A DNA stretch of 12,303 bases from Holophagales bacterium UBA2201 (GCA_002327305.1 DCUZ01000056.1:1-12303), one strand, 5' to 3'; counted from the stretch's first letter, positions 1 to 7,293 are shown. Numbers and translations: made by a program. The notes: generated by a model from the sequence alone, not told the origin.

Positions 1-779
1 CGTGGATGAGCTCGTTCCGCGACCAGTCCCGGCTCCTGGATTCGCGGCCCGTCGTCGTCAACGTCATGAACCTGGCCCGTCCCGCGGCGGGGCAGCCCAC
101 GCTGCTCACGATGGACGAGGTCACCACGATGTTCCATGAGTTCGGGCACGCCCTGCACGGGCTGCTGTCGGACGTGGAGTACCCGGTGTTCTCCGGCACC
201 TCCGTGCCCCGGGACTTCGTCGAGTTCCCCTCCCAGGTCAACGAGATGTGGGCGCGTCGACCGGAGATGCTCGCGCACTATGCCCGGCACGTGGAGACGG
301 GGGCGCCGATCGCCGAGGACCTCGTCGAGCGGATGCGGGAGGCCGAGCGCTTCGGTGAGGGGCAGGCGACCGTGGAGTACCTCGGGGCGGCACTGCTCGA
401 CCTGGCCTGGCACTCCCTGTCGCCGGAGGAGGCCGACGCCGTCACCGACGTCGACGAGTTCGAGGCCCGCGTCCTCGCCGAGGCAGGTCTCGACGTCCCC
501 GGCATCGAGCCGCGTTACCGGTCCCGGTACTTCCAGCACATCTTCGCGGGCGGGTACTCCGCCGCGTACTACTCCTACTTCTGGGCCGAGGTGCTCGACG
601 CCGACGCCTTCCACGCCTTCAAGGAGAACGGCCTCTTCGATCCCGCCACCGCCCGCGCCTTCCGCAAGTACATCCTCTCGGCGGGGGGCACCGACGAGCC
701 CATGGCCCTCTACGAGAAGTTCCGGGGCCAAAAGCCCTCCATCGAGCCCCTCCTGGAGCGGCGCGGCCTGAAGCCGTGA
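1..779 (+). CDS. dcp: M3 family oligopeptidase / peptidyl-dipeptidase (Dcp-like), 3' part only
   Basis: This is the C-terminal part of a zinc metallopeptidase that cleaves short peptides, either removing C-terminal dipeptides or acting as an oligopeptidase, probably in the cytoplasm or periplasm. The reading frame is open through the left edge: a Trp codon precedes the first visible Met, so that Met is internal. Counting from it, HEFGH lies at residues 44-48 (two zinc His and the catalytic Glu). FVEFPSQ follows, whose Glu73 fits the third zinc ligand of M3 peptidases. The Tyr-rich segment YFQHIFAGGYSAAYYSYFWAEV near residue 180 is the substrate-binding region typical of Dcp/OpdA. About 258 codons are visible, against roughly 680-720 for full-length Dcp. 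The family is secure. The choice of Dcp over oligopeptidase A is less so, because the N-terminal half is missing. Confidence 0.9.
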   Translation, partial: WMSSFRDQSRLLDSRPVVVNVMNLARPAAGQPTLLTMDEVTTMFHEFGHALHGLLSDVEYPVFSGTSVPRDFVEFPSQVNEMWARRPEMLAHYARHVETGAPIAEDLVERMREAERFGEGQATVEYLGAALLDLAWHSLSPEEADAVTDVDEFEARVLAEAGLDVPGIEPRYRSRYFQHIFAGGYSAAYYSYFWAEVLDADAFHAFKENGLFDPATARAFRKYILSAGGTDEPMALYEKFRGQKPSIEPLLERRGLKP

Positions 780-806
780 GCGGGGAGAGGGCAGGGGATT
801 GACGCC

Positions 807-1373
807 TTGACCCTGTGGCGATGGGTCACCGCCGGGGCGGCGTTGGCCGCCCTGGCGGCCTGCGAGGGGCGCGAGAGGGTGCGGCCGGTGGAGGAGTTCT
901 TCGCCGAGGCCGCAGGGCCCGTGCGGGCCGGGGCGGCGCAGGCGCCCCGGGAGGGGGCGTCGAAAGGGCCGGCCCTCAACCCCCAGGCGCGGGCCGCCTA
1001 CGAACGGGCCCGCACGGAGCACCAACAGGGAAAGGTCGCGGCGATGCAGTCGTCCCTGGAGGAGGCGGTGCGCTATCAGCCCGATTTCACCGAGGCGTGG
1101 TACAACCTGGGGGCGTGCCGGGCCAACCGGGCGCTCCAATCCATCCGGGCCGATGATGAGGCGGCCGCGCTGGAGTTCTTCCGCACCGCCGTCGAGGCCA
1201 AGCGCAAGGCGCAGGGTCTCATGGAGCAGGGGGTGTGGTTCGTCTACCTGACGGAGTCCGAACAGGGCCAGGTGAGGGAGGACGTGGATTCGGCCCTGGA
1301 GGATGCGGACGAGGTGATGGAGGACGAGGCCGCCCTCCTTCAGGCCATGCGGCTCTGGGCGGACCTGCCGTAA
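807..1373 (+). CDS. TPR-repeat lipoprotein
   Basis: A 188-residue predicted lipoprotein. It begins with a TTG codon preceded by AGGGG nine bases upstream; no ATG in this frame gives a better start. Residues 1-19 form a short lipoprotein signal (basic start, hydrophobic core, LAAC lipobox with Cys19), so the mature protein should be anchored to a membrane. Residues about 30-57 are a low-complexity Ala/Gly/Pro/Arg linker. Residues 58-104 form a clear tetratricopeptide repeat (YERA...GKVAAMQSSLEEAVRYQPDFTEAWYNLG), and 115-135 look like a second, degenerate repeat. The C-terminus is acidic and helical. TPR lipoproteins are usually scaffolds or assembly factors; the partner is unknown. It sits 27 bases after the peptidase and may be cotranscribed with it. 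Confidence 0.75.
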   Translation: MTLWRWVTAGAALAALAACEGRERVRPVEEFFAEAAGPVRAGAAQAPREGASKGPALNPQARAAYERARTEHQQGKVAAMQSSLEEAVRYQPDFTEAWYNLGACRANRALQSIRADDEAAALEFFRTAVEAKRKAQGLMEQGVWFVYLTESEQGQVREDVDSALEDADEVMEDEAALLQAMRLWADLP

Positions 1374-1426
1374 CCGGGGACGGCCGGGCCGGGCTCCCAA
1401 CCCGCCGGTCATGGATCCCCAGGCCG

Positions 1427-1454
1427 GCCCCGGCCGACGAAGATGGGCCGGGGC
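1427..1454 (-). terminator. Weak stem-loop after glpX
   Basis: A perfect 9-base inverted repeat (GCCCCGGCC at 1427-1435, GGCCGGGGC at 1446-1454) with a 10-base loop lies just past the glpX stop, in the 83-base gap between convergent genes. No T-run follows on either strand, so this is at best a weak or factor-assisted terminator. Confidence 0.4.
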
Positions 1455-1456
1455 GG

Positions 1457-2431
1457 CTACCGGACGGTGATGGGGACCCGCTCCTCCTGGTGGATGGTGT
1501 CCACGAACTGGATGATCTTGTCGGCGAAGGACATGAAGATGGTGGAGGTGCGGATGCCGCCGCCGAAGTACCGGACGCCCTGCAGGAGGTCGCCCGAGGT
1601 GACGCCGGTGGCGCAGAAGAAGATGTTCTTCCCCTTGGCCAGGTCCTCGGCCGTGTAGATCTGCTTGAAGTCCTTGAACCCGAGTTCGGTTAGGCGGTCC
1701 TCCTGCCATTTTTCGGTGGGATGGAAGCGCGCCTGCATGTCGCCACCCAGACAGCGGACGGCGGCGGCGGTGATCACCCCTTCCGGGGAGCCGCCGATGC
1801 CGATGGCCCCGTGGATGCCCGTGCCGCGGATGGCGGCGGCGATACCGGCGGAGAGGTCGCCGTCGCCGATGAGCTTGATGCGGGCGCCGGCCTTGCGGAT
1901 CCGGGCGATGAGGTCCTTGTGGCGGTCGCGCTCAAGGACGACGATGGTGATGTCGTCAATGTCCCGGTCGAAGGCGCGGGCGATCCGCTTGAGGTTCTCC
2001 TCGACGGGGGCGCTGATGTCGATCTTCCCCTTCGCGGTGGGGCCGACCACGATCTTGTCCATGTAGATGTCGGGGGCGTACAGGAGGCTGCCCATGTCGG
2101 CGGCGGCCAGGACGGCGATGGCGTTCGCGCTCCCGGTGGCGCACAGGTTGGTGCCCTCCAGCGGGTCCACGGCGATCCCCACCTTGGGGGCCAGGGGGTC
2201 GTCCTTGAGGGCGCCGACCTTCTCCCCGACGAAGAGCATGGGTGCCTTGTCGCGCTCACCCTCGCCGATGACGATGGTCCCGTCCATCTGGAGGGTGTCC
2301 ATCTCGGCCCGCATGGCCTCCACTGCCACATGGTCCGAATACTTGCGGTCGCCCTGGCCCATGGTGCGGGCGGTGGCGATGGCCGTCTTCTCCGTCACCT
2401 TGACGAATTCATGCCCCAGAACGAGATCCAT
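1457..2431 (-). CDS. glpX: Class II fructose-1,6-bisphosphatase GlpX
   Basis: Hydrolyses fructose-1,6-bisphosphate to fructose-6-phosphate in gluconeogenesis (cytoplasmic, Mn/Mg-dependent, lithium-sensitive fold). At 324 residues it matches the family length. Recognisable motifs against E. coli GlpX: Asp33 (SDHVAVEAM), IGEGERD with Glu57, VDPLEGT with Asp89, Glu92 and Thr94 (metal and phosphate site), the APDIYMDKIVVGP stretch, and GIGGSPEG with Glu217. The frame stays open 77 codons upstream, but homology begins at MDLVLGHEF. That ATG has AAGGAGG five bases upstream, and the upstream codons cover the promoter and hairpin repeats, so I place the start here. Its own promoter and a 178-base gap separate it from the dipeptidase. 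Identification is strong. Confidence 0.95.
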   Translation of the reverse strand: MDLVLGHEFVKVTEKTAIATARTMGQGDRKYSDHVAVEAMRAEMDTLQMDGTIVIGEGERDKAPMLFVGEKVGALKDDPLAPKVGIAVDPLEGTNLCATGSANAIAVLAAADMGSLLYAPDIYMDKIVVGPTAKGKIDISAPVEENLKRIARAFDRDIDDITIVVLERDRHKDLIARIRKAGARIKLIGDGDLSAGIAAAIRGTGIHGAIGIGGSPEGVITAAAVRCLGGDMQARFHPTEKWQEDRLTELGFKDFKQIYTAEDLAKGKNIFFCATGVTSGDLLQGVRYFGGGIRTSTIFMSFADKIIQFVDTIHQEERVPITVR

Positions 2432-2462
2432 TGGCGCCTCCTTGTCAATGTATTGTTCGATC

Positions 2463-2491
2463 ATCATAGCATAATCGGCGGCAGCATCCAA
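2463..2491 (-). promoter_or_regulatory. Extended -10 promoter for glpX
   Basis: Reading leftwards: TTGGAT (2486-2491), a 17-base spacer, then TATGAT (2463-2468) preceded by TGC, giving an extended -10 (TGnTATGAT). Transcription would start near 2456, about 25 bases before the glpX ATG and just before its strong ribosome site. The -35 is poor, but the extended -10 and the position are good. Confidence 0.6.
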
Positions 2492-2520
2492 GGGCGTGGG
2501 GCAGGGGGTCGGGGAGGGCG

Positions 2521-2612
2521 GGCCGACGGGCTGAAGTCGGCCGACTGGAGAGTCGGCCCTACACAAAATAGGACTACACAAAACAGGACGGCCGACTGGA
2601 GAGTCGGCGCTA
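2521..2612. repeat. Paired hairpin repeat between dipeptidase and glpX
   Basis: Two near-identical 20-base palindromic units (GGCCGACT-GGAG-AGTCGGCC at 2539-2558; same with a final G at 2590-2609) lie 51 bases apart. Each is followed or preceded by a CTACACAAAA(T/C)AGGA direct repeat. A third, decayed hairpin with arms GGCCGAC/GTCGGCC spans 2521-2542. On the minus strand each unit starts TAG(G/C)GCCGACTC, and the first unit's TAG is the dipeptidase stop codon. They probably act as transcription-end or mRNA-stabilising hairpins, and look like members of a dispersed intergenic repeat family. Confidence 0.75.
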
Positions 2613-3968
2613 CATTCCTCCCAGCATCCGGTACAGCTCCACGATCGACCGCATCCCGCCACGGAAATTCTCCACGAGGAGGCGCTCGTTGGGGGCGTGG
2701 GCGTTCTCGTCGGGGAGGCCGAACCCCAGGAGGAGGGTGTTGAGGTCCAGCACCTTTTTCATCAAGGACACCACGGGGATGGTCCCCCCCTGCCGGATGA
2801 GCCAGCACGGCTTTCCAAATCCCGCCTCCAGGGCCCTCCGCGCCGTTTCCAGCATGGGGTCGCTGCGGTCCACCATGGCGGGGTGGGCCCCCTCGTGGCG
2901 GATGAAGGTCATCTTGATGCCCGGCGGGAGGATGTGTTTCAGATGCGCTTCGAGGGCGTCCAGGACCGCCTCCGGCTCCTGGTCCGGGACGAGGCGGAAC
3001 GAGAGCTTGGCGCGGGCCTTGGCGGGGAGGACCGTCTTGGCCCCCTCGCCCTGGAACCCGGAGGTGAGGCCGTTGATGTCCATGGAGGGGCGGGCCCAGA
3101 TGCATTCGATGGCCGCGTAGCCCTCTTCGGGCGCCAGGGCGTCCACGCCGGTGGCCTCCCTGTAAAACTTCTCCCCGATGGGGAGGTTCTTGATGGTCTC
3201 GCGCTCCTCGGGGGCCAGCGGGCGGACCGAATCGTAGAACCCGGGGATGGCGATGCGGTTGTGCTCATCCTTCAGGGAGCCCAGCATTTTGCACAGGGCG
3301 TTGGCCGGGTTGGCCACGGCGCCCCCGAACCGGCCGGAGTGGAGGTCGCCGTTGGGGCCGTCGAGCAGGACTTCCGCGTAGGCCAGGCCGCGCAGGCCGT
3401 AGCCCACGGCCGGCATCCCGACCCCCAGCATGGGATTGTCGGAGATGACGGCAACGTCGGCGGCAAGCAGTCGGCGGTTGGCAGCCAGGAAAGCCGGCAA
3501 AGAAGGAGAACCAATCTCTTCTTCGCCTTCGAGAATCAGTTTTACATTCACCGGCAGGCGGCCCTCGGTCTCGAGGTAGGCCTCGATGGCTTTGAGGTGG
3601 ATGAACAACTGCCCCTTGTCGTCGGAGATGCCGCGCGCGAAGAAGTACCCGTCCCGTTCGGTCAGTTCGAAGGCGGGAGATTCCCACAGTTCGAGCGGTT
3701 CCGGCGGCTGGACATCGTAGTGGCCGTAGATGAGCAGGGTGGGTTTGCCGACCGCTCCGGCCCACTCGCCGTACACGACGGGGTGCCGCGCCGTCTGCAT
3801 CACCCGGCCGGCAAGCCCCATCGCGGTGAGATGGTCCGCCAGCCACTGCGCGGTGCGTTTCATCTCGTCCCCATGCTCCGGGCTGGTGCTGATGGAGGGG
3901 AAGGCGATGAACTCCTTCAGCTGGGCCAGGCACCGGTCGTAGTTCCGTTCCAGGTGGGAGAGCACCAT
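2610..3968 (-). CDS. M20 family dipeptidase / peptidase
   Basis: A 452-residue cytoplasmic metal-dependent dipeptidase of the M20 family (PepV/CNDP-like, two-metal hydrolase with an inserted dimerisation or lid domain). Visible sites: GHYDVQP (metal His83, Asp85), GISDDKG (bridging Asp116), LEGEEEIGSPS (catalytic Glu150, metal Glu151), SDNP (metal Asp177), DLHSGRFGG (lid His210), RQGGTIP, and the C-terminal metal ligand in DENAHAPNERL (His424). The chosen ATG has GAGGCGG upstream. A further in-frame ATG 27 bases earlier would overlap the phosphofructokinase gene and lacks a ribosome site. The kinase stop codon TGA is part of the Shine-Dalgarno (TGAGGCGG), and only 7 bases separate stop and start, so the two genes are almost certainly one operon with coupled translation. 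The stop TAG is supplied by a hairpin repeat. Exact peptide specificity cannot be read. Confidence 0.93.
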   Translation of the reverse strand: MVLSHLERNYDRCLAQLKEFIAFPSISTSPEHGDEMKRTAQWLADHLTAMGLAGRVMQTARHPVVYGEWAGAVGKPTLLIYGHYDVQPPEPLELWESPAFELTERDGYFFARGISDDKGQLFIHLKAIEAYLETEGRLPVNVKLILEGEEEIGSPSLPAFLAANRRLLAADVAVISDNPMLGVGMPAVGYGLRGLAYAEVLLDGPNGDLHSGRFGGAVANPANALCKMLGSLKDEHNRIAIPGFYDSVRPLAPEERETIKNLPIGEKFYREATGVDALAPEEGYAAIECIWARPSMDINGLTSGFQGEGAKTVLPAKARAKLSFRLVPDQEPEAVLDALEAHLKHILPPGIKMTFIRHEGAHPAMVDRSDPMLETARRALEAGFGKPCWLIRQGGTIPVVSLMKKVLDLNTLLLGFGLPDENAHAPNERLLVENFRGGMRSIVELYRMLGGM

Positions 3969-3975
3969 GGCCGCC

Positions 3976-5295
3976 TCAGACCCCGGCGATCTCACCCTTG
4001 GGCTCCTGGAAGGTGAGATTGGGCTGGGCCTTGTAATGCATGTCCAGTTCGATGAGGCGCTGGAACCGCCCGCGGAACTCCTCCATCGGGACGCCCGCCA
4101 CGGCGGCCAGCTTGGCCAGTTCGTAGGGGTCGTCGAAGTCGTTCTTGGTGAGACGCAGCATATACAGCCTCCCGATCTGATAGTAGGCGCTGGAGATGTC
4201 CACCATGCGCACCTTCATCTTCCCCGTCTGGGGATGGAGCACGTCCTTGAAGGCCAGCGGGAGGAAATGCCCCTCCCGGATGGAGACGATGGCGGCGTTC
4301 CCGCCCGTCAGGACGTGCCGCGCGGCGCAGTAGCCCAGGTCGCGCGTGTATTCCATGTCGAAGGGGATGGGGTCGGCGCACCGCAGTTCGTACCCGATGT
4401 TCTTGGCGATGATGGTGGTCTTGATCCCGTAGTTCGCGAGGCGCTCCTGCACCTGCATCTTCAGGATCTCGGCGAAGTTGATCTCGGCCAGGCGGATGTG
4501 GTCGTGGGCGTCGCGCTCCACCTTCAACAGGGACTCCAACTGGGTGGGGTCCAGCAGTTCCACCAGCCCCTCCGCCAGCACCGCCACGCCGTCGGGCCGG
4601 CCGTGGGAGAGGCGCTTGATGATGGACCCCACCAGGATGTCCGTGATGTGCTCCACGCTCACCCTCCCCTCGGGGAACTCCTCCGGGATGATGGTGAGGG
4701 TGGCCCCGGCGGCCTTGCCGATGCCGAGGGCCAGGTGCCCCGCCTTGCGCCCCATGCTGACCACGAAATACCAGCGCGAGGTGGTTTGGGCGTCCACCAT
4801 GAGGTTCTTCACGATCTCCACGCCGATGTGCCGGGCCGTCTGGTATCCGAAGGTGCAGATGCCCTGCGGGAGGTCGATGTCGTTGTCGATGGTCTTGGGG
4901 ACGTGGACCACGCGGATGCGTCCCCCGGCCTTCTCCTCCAGCTTGCAGGCGGAGTAGGCGGTGTCGTCCCCGCCGATGGTGATGAGCTTGTCCACGTTGA
5001 GCCGGAGCAGGGAGGTGACGGCGCTCTCCAGGTGCTTGGGGTCCTTGGTGGGGTTGTCGCGCGCGATGCCGATGTGGCACCCTCCGCGGAAATGGATGCG
5101 GGAGACGGTCTCGATGGTGAGCGGCGTGATATGGCTGATGTCCCCCCGCATGATCCACTTGTAGCCGTCCCTGATCCCGATGACGTCCACCCCCTCCAGG
5201 TTGGCGGCGATGGTGGCGGCGGAAATGACGCTGTTGATGCCGGGGGCCGGTCCCCCCCCCACGGCGATGGCGAGCCGGTTCTTGCTCGAAGTCAT
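3976..5295 (-). CDS. PPi-dependent 6-phosphofructokinase
   Basis: Interconverts fructose-6-phosphate and fructose-1,6-bisphosphate using pyrophosphate rather than ATP (reversible, cytoplasmic). The 439-residue protein carries the PFK signature: AVGGGPAPGINSVI at 11-24, GGDDT at 108-112, PKTIDND at 133-139 (catalytic Asp137) and the MGRKAGHL segment. In the PFK family, Asp at the second Asp of GGDD and Lys in PKTIDND, instead of the Gly residues of ATP enzymes (E. coli positions 104 and 124), are the established markers of PPi dependence. Both are present (Asp111, Lys134). The start ATG has AGGAGG five bases upstream and a near-consensus promoter. It is first gene of an operon with the dipeptidase, upstream of glpX on the same strand. 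The substrate phosphoryl donor is an inference from these residues, but a strong one. Confidence 0.93.
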   Translation of the reverse strand: MTSSKNRLAIAVGGGPAPGINSVISAATIAANLEGVDVIGIRDGYKWIMRGDISHITPLTIETVSRIHFRGGCHIGIARDNPTKDPKHLESAVTSLLRLNVDKLITIGGDDTAYSACKLEEKAGGRIRVVHVPKTIDNDIDLPQGICTFGYQTARHIGVEIVKNLMVDAQTTSRWYFVVSMGRKAGHLALGIGKAAGATLTIIPEEFPEGRVSVEHITDILVGSIIKRLSHGRPDGVAVLAEGLVELLDPTQLESLLKVERDAHDHIRLAEINFAEILKMQVQERLANYGIKTTIIAKNIGYELRCADPIPFDMEYTRDLGYCAARHVLTGGNAAIVSIREGHFLPLAFKDVLHPQTGKMKVRMVDISSAYYQIGRLYMLRLTKNDFDDPYELAKLAAVAGVPMEEFRGRFQRLIELDMHYKAQPNLTFQEPKGEIAGV

Positions 5296-5334
5296 GGATG
5301 CCTCCTACGATGGCGGTCTCTGGTGCTGGGAGCC

Positions 5335-5363
5335 ATGATATTGGAGGCCGGCGCCGTTGTCAA
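5335..5363 (-). promoter_or_regulatory. Sigma-70 promoter for the phosphofructokinase operon
   Basis: On the minus strand a perfect -35 TTGACA (5358-5363), an exact 17-base spacer and -10 TATCAT (5335-5340; 5 of 6). Transcription should begin near 5328, giving a leader of about 33 bases with the AGGAGG ribosome site. An 8-base inverted repeat (TTGGAGGC at 5341-5348, GCCTCCAA at 5406-5413) has one arm in the spacer, a possible but unproven operator. Confidence 0.8.
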
Positions 5364-5739
5364 TGGAGGTTTTGAGGAGGGCGGAGGGCCGCGACGGGGG
5401 GGAGCGCCTCCAAGGTCTTGAGGATCCGAGGGTTGGGCCTTCCATTCCGATTCAATCATGACGCTCCGAAACCCGGAATTTCTTCCGCCGGTCAGGAAAA
5501 ACGCCATATCATCCTTCAAGCATTCACTGCCTAAGTCCTTGGATAAGGCCGGGTTGTCATCTCCTCTTCCACAGAGGGGATTTGACACACCCGGGCGATG
5601 GAAAATCCGTCATGGGAAACCTATATATTATTGAAAATAAAGAGGATATATCTCCTCCACTACAAGACCTTGCATCCGGTTGACAAAGGGGTAGAATAAC
5701 CCTCCGCGACCCGAGCGCGCCATCGAAAGGGACCGAGCC
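5364..5739. other. Divergent intergenic region, no convincing gene
   Basis: About 375 bases between the phosphofructokinase promoter and the S66 peptidase start. The part at 5600-5700 is strikingly AT-rich for this genome and includes a small palindrome (GAGGA-TATATC-TCCTC, 5642-5657). Minus-strand reading gives a 98-codon open frame (5292-5588), but its product is Pro/Arg-rich and overlaps the promoter, so I do not call it. Confidence 0.6.
5670..5697 (+). promoter_or_regulatory. Candidate promoter for the S66 peptidase
   Basis: TTGCAT (5670-5675), 16 bases, TAGAAT (5692-5697; 5 of 6 to the -10 consensus), just upstream of the gene and inside an AT-rich patch. A better-looking TTGACA at 5680-5685 has no -10 at a proper distance. 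Weak evidence. Confidence 0.35.
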
Positions 5740-6744
5740 ATGAACTTCCGCATCCGCCACATCCGCCCCGTCTGGGGCTTCCGGCCCGCCAGGGCCTCCG
5801 TGGCCCCGCGCCGCCTGCGCGCCGGAGACCGGGTGGCCATCGTCTCCCCGGCGTCGCCCTACCGCCTCCGCGGCGTGAGGGAGGGGGCCATGGTCCTCAA
5901 GGGGCGCGGCCTGGTCCCGGTGTTCGGCCGCTACTCCGACCGCGATGACCTCTTCGGCCTCTACAGCGCCTCCATCGAGGAGCGGGTGGAGGAATTGCGC
6001 TGGGCCTTTTCGGAGGAGTCCATCGCGGGGATCTTCTGCACGGCGGGGGGGCTGGGTTCGGCCCAGCTCCTCCCGTTCCTGCCCTACTCCGTGATCGCCG
6101 AGAACCCCAAGGTCTTCGTGGGGGCCTCCGATATCACCGCCCTCAACAACGGGATCTGGGCCCGCACGGGGGTCATCACCTTCGACGGCGAGATGCTGGA
6201 GGTGCGGTGGGGGAAGAACCAGCGGGCGGCCGACCGCCGCTCCCTGCGGGACATGGTGGACCTCTTCAAGAGCCGCCGCCCCTGGGGGGAGAAGCCCTTC
6301 AAGCGGAACCCCGACGCCCCCCGGTGCGTCGTCCCCGGCTGTGCCGAGGGGGTGGCCCTCGGCGGGAACCTCTCCGTCTTCACCTCCCTGCTGGGGACCC
6401 CCTACTTCCCCGACCCCACGGGGGCCATCCTCTTTTTGGAGGACCAGGAGATCACCACGGTGGAGTTCGCCCGCATGCTCACCCAGTTGGAGATGGCGGG
6501 GGTTTTCGACCGGATCAACGGCATCGTCCTGGGGGGGTTCACCAAGCGCCCCGACCATCCGGATTCCTTCTATCCCACCATTGACGAGGCCATCGAATCC
6601 ATGTTCGCCGAGGTGCGCCTGCCCTGCGTCACGGGGTTCAACTTCAGCCACCAGCCCGTCAATGCCACCCTCCCCATCGGCGGATGGTGCACTCTCGACG
6701 CCGAGAATTGCCTCGTGGAGTTCGAGAACCCCCTGGGAAGGTGA
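5740..6744 (+). CDS. S66 family LD-carboxypeptidase / MccF-like serine peptidase
   Basis: A 334-residue member of peptidase family S66. These enzymes cut the L,D (or amide) bond of murein tetrapeptide during cell-wall recycling (LdcA) or inactivate microcin C-type peptide-nucleotides (MccF). The Ser-Glu-His triad can be placed: Ser130 in VGASDITALNN (nucleophile elbow), Glu234 in ILFLEDQE, and His304 in FNFSHQPVNATLPIG. The LRAGDRVAIVSPAS strand starts at residue 26, so the protein has an unusual basic N-terminal extension of about 24 residues. The ATG is supported by GAAAGGGA seven bases upstream, while a GTG at codon 21 lacks one. The GGNLSVFTSLLGTPYFP segment recalls the MccF branch, so I cannot choose between recycling and self-protection. 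No signal peptide is seen. It stands alone, divergent from the phosphofructokinase operon. Confidence 0.9.
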   Translation: MNFRIRHIRPVWGFRPARASVAPRRLRAGDRVAIVSPASPYRLRGVREGAMVLKGRGLVPVFGRYSDRDDLFGLYSASIEERVEELRWAFSEESIAGIFCTAGGLGSAQLLPFLPYSVIAENPKVFVGASDITALNNGIWARTGVITFDGEMLEVRWGKNQRAADRRSLRDMVDLFKSRRPWGEKPFKRNPDAPRCVVPGCAEGVALGGNLSVFTSLLGTPYFPDPTGAILFLEDQEITTVEFARMLTQLEMAGVFDRINGIVLGGFTKRPDHPDSFYPTIDEAIESMFAEVRLPCVTGFNFSHQPVNATLPIGGWCTLDAENCLVEFENPLGR

Positions 6745-7073
6745 GTCGCCGGGCGCCGGGCGCATGGGTGCCGAAGCGAACGCGAACCGTAAAGCCCGGC
6801 CGGACGCATTGGGGCGATGCCCGCCAAACCCGGTCAGCGCGGCGCCGCGGTCCGGGAGGACCCGGAGCCCTGCCGCAGGGGCCCCAAGGACCCCGGCTCC
6901 GATGGAAACCAAGAGGGAACAGACCGCCAATGGGGGTTGCGGCGGGAGCTGCGGTAGGATGGCATAAAAGCGAAAAATAGCTTAAAAAAGCGCCTGTTTG
7001 ACTTCCCTCATGGGGTATGGTAGGTTGAGCTTACGATGATATCATCCAAAACCCGGCATATCGCCGAAGTATA
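6745..7073. other. Intergenic region before the cassette cluster
   Basis: About 330 bases with no convincing gene. The left two thirds are GC-rich like the chromosome. From about 6960 the base composition drops abruptly and stays low into the cassettes. A weak promoter-like pair (TTGACT 6998-7003, 17 bases, TAGGTT 7021-7026) points rightwards into the cassettes, and a perfect 12-base palindrome GATGATATCATC lies at 7035-7046 just before the first core site. Both might drive or control cassette expression, but neither is proven. Confidence 0.5.
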
Positions 7074-7093
7074 GTTGGCGAAGCAGAATCGGT

Positions 7094-7210
7094 GTCGGGG
7101 TCGCTATCGGAATCGGTATCGAAAGGGAGCGTGATGGGATTCGGACACGAGAAGAGGATCAGGGGCAATACACAGTGGGAATCGATCCCGATCCCGATGC
7201 CGACCCCGAC
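7094..7210. repeat. Imperfect 29-base inverted repeat with GATCGG-type periodicity
   Basis: Arms 7094-7122 and 7182-7210 match in 25 of 29 positions after reverse complementing, with a 59-base loop. Each arm is itself built of a roughly 6-base ATCGGN periodic unit. It fills most of the first, essentially non-coding cassette. It could form a long hairpin in RNA or single-stranded DNA. Confidence 0.6.
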
Positions 7211-7237
7211 GCGGATGGGAACCGGAAACGAGAGGAT

Positions 7238-7293
7238 CGCCAACCATTGGTTTCAGGCGACGGCTGAAGCCGCGCGTGAGCCACACGTTGGAC
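7238..7293 (+). repeat. attC-like recombination site 1
   Basis: 56 bases from R'' CGCCAAC (7238-7244) to R' GTTGGAC (7287-7293, fits GTTRRRY). The inner part folds: CGGC-TGAA-GCCG at the tip, with an adjoining CGC/GCG pair offset by an unpaired base, as in the extrahelical-base layout of attC. R'' is the exact complement of the core at 7074-7080. Confidence 0.7.

Noticed and set aside
5292..5588. A 98-codon minus-strand frame upstream of the phosphofructokinase
   Set aside because: It overlaps the phosphofructokinase promoter and start, its product is Pro/Arg-rich of no recognisable type, and there is no ribosome site.
5680..5685. TTGACA as -35 for the S66 peptidase gene
   Set aside because: No -10-like hexamer 15-19 bases downstream; the TAGAAT nearby is only 6 bases away.
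6764..6967. Plus-strand frame ending in a Gly/Cys-rich tail (GGCGGSCGRMA), suggestive of a peptide precursor
   Set aside because: No ribosome site, an out-of-frame GC-rich composition, no modifying enzyme nearby; it continues a shadow frame of the S66 gene.
7035..7046. Palindrome GATGATATCATC as an integrase or regulator site
   Set aside because: A single 12-base palindrome in AT-rich DNA is not enough to name a binding site.
7031..7243. Minus-strand Asp/Ser-repeat frame (TDSDSDPDTDSAS) that could look like a calcium-binding linker
   Set aside because: It is the translation of the ATCGG-type nucleotide repeat on the other strand and crosses the core sites.
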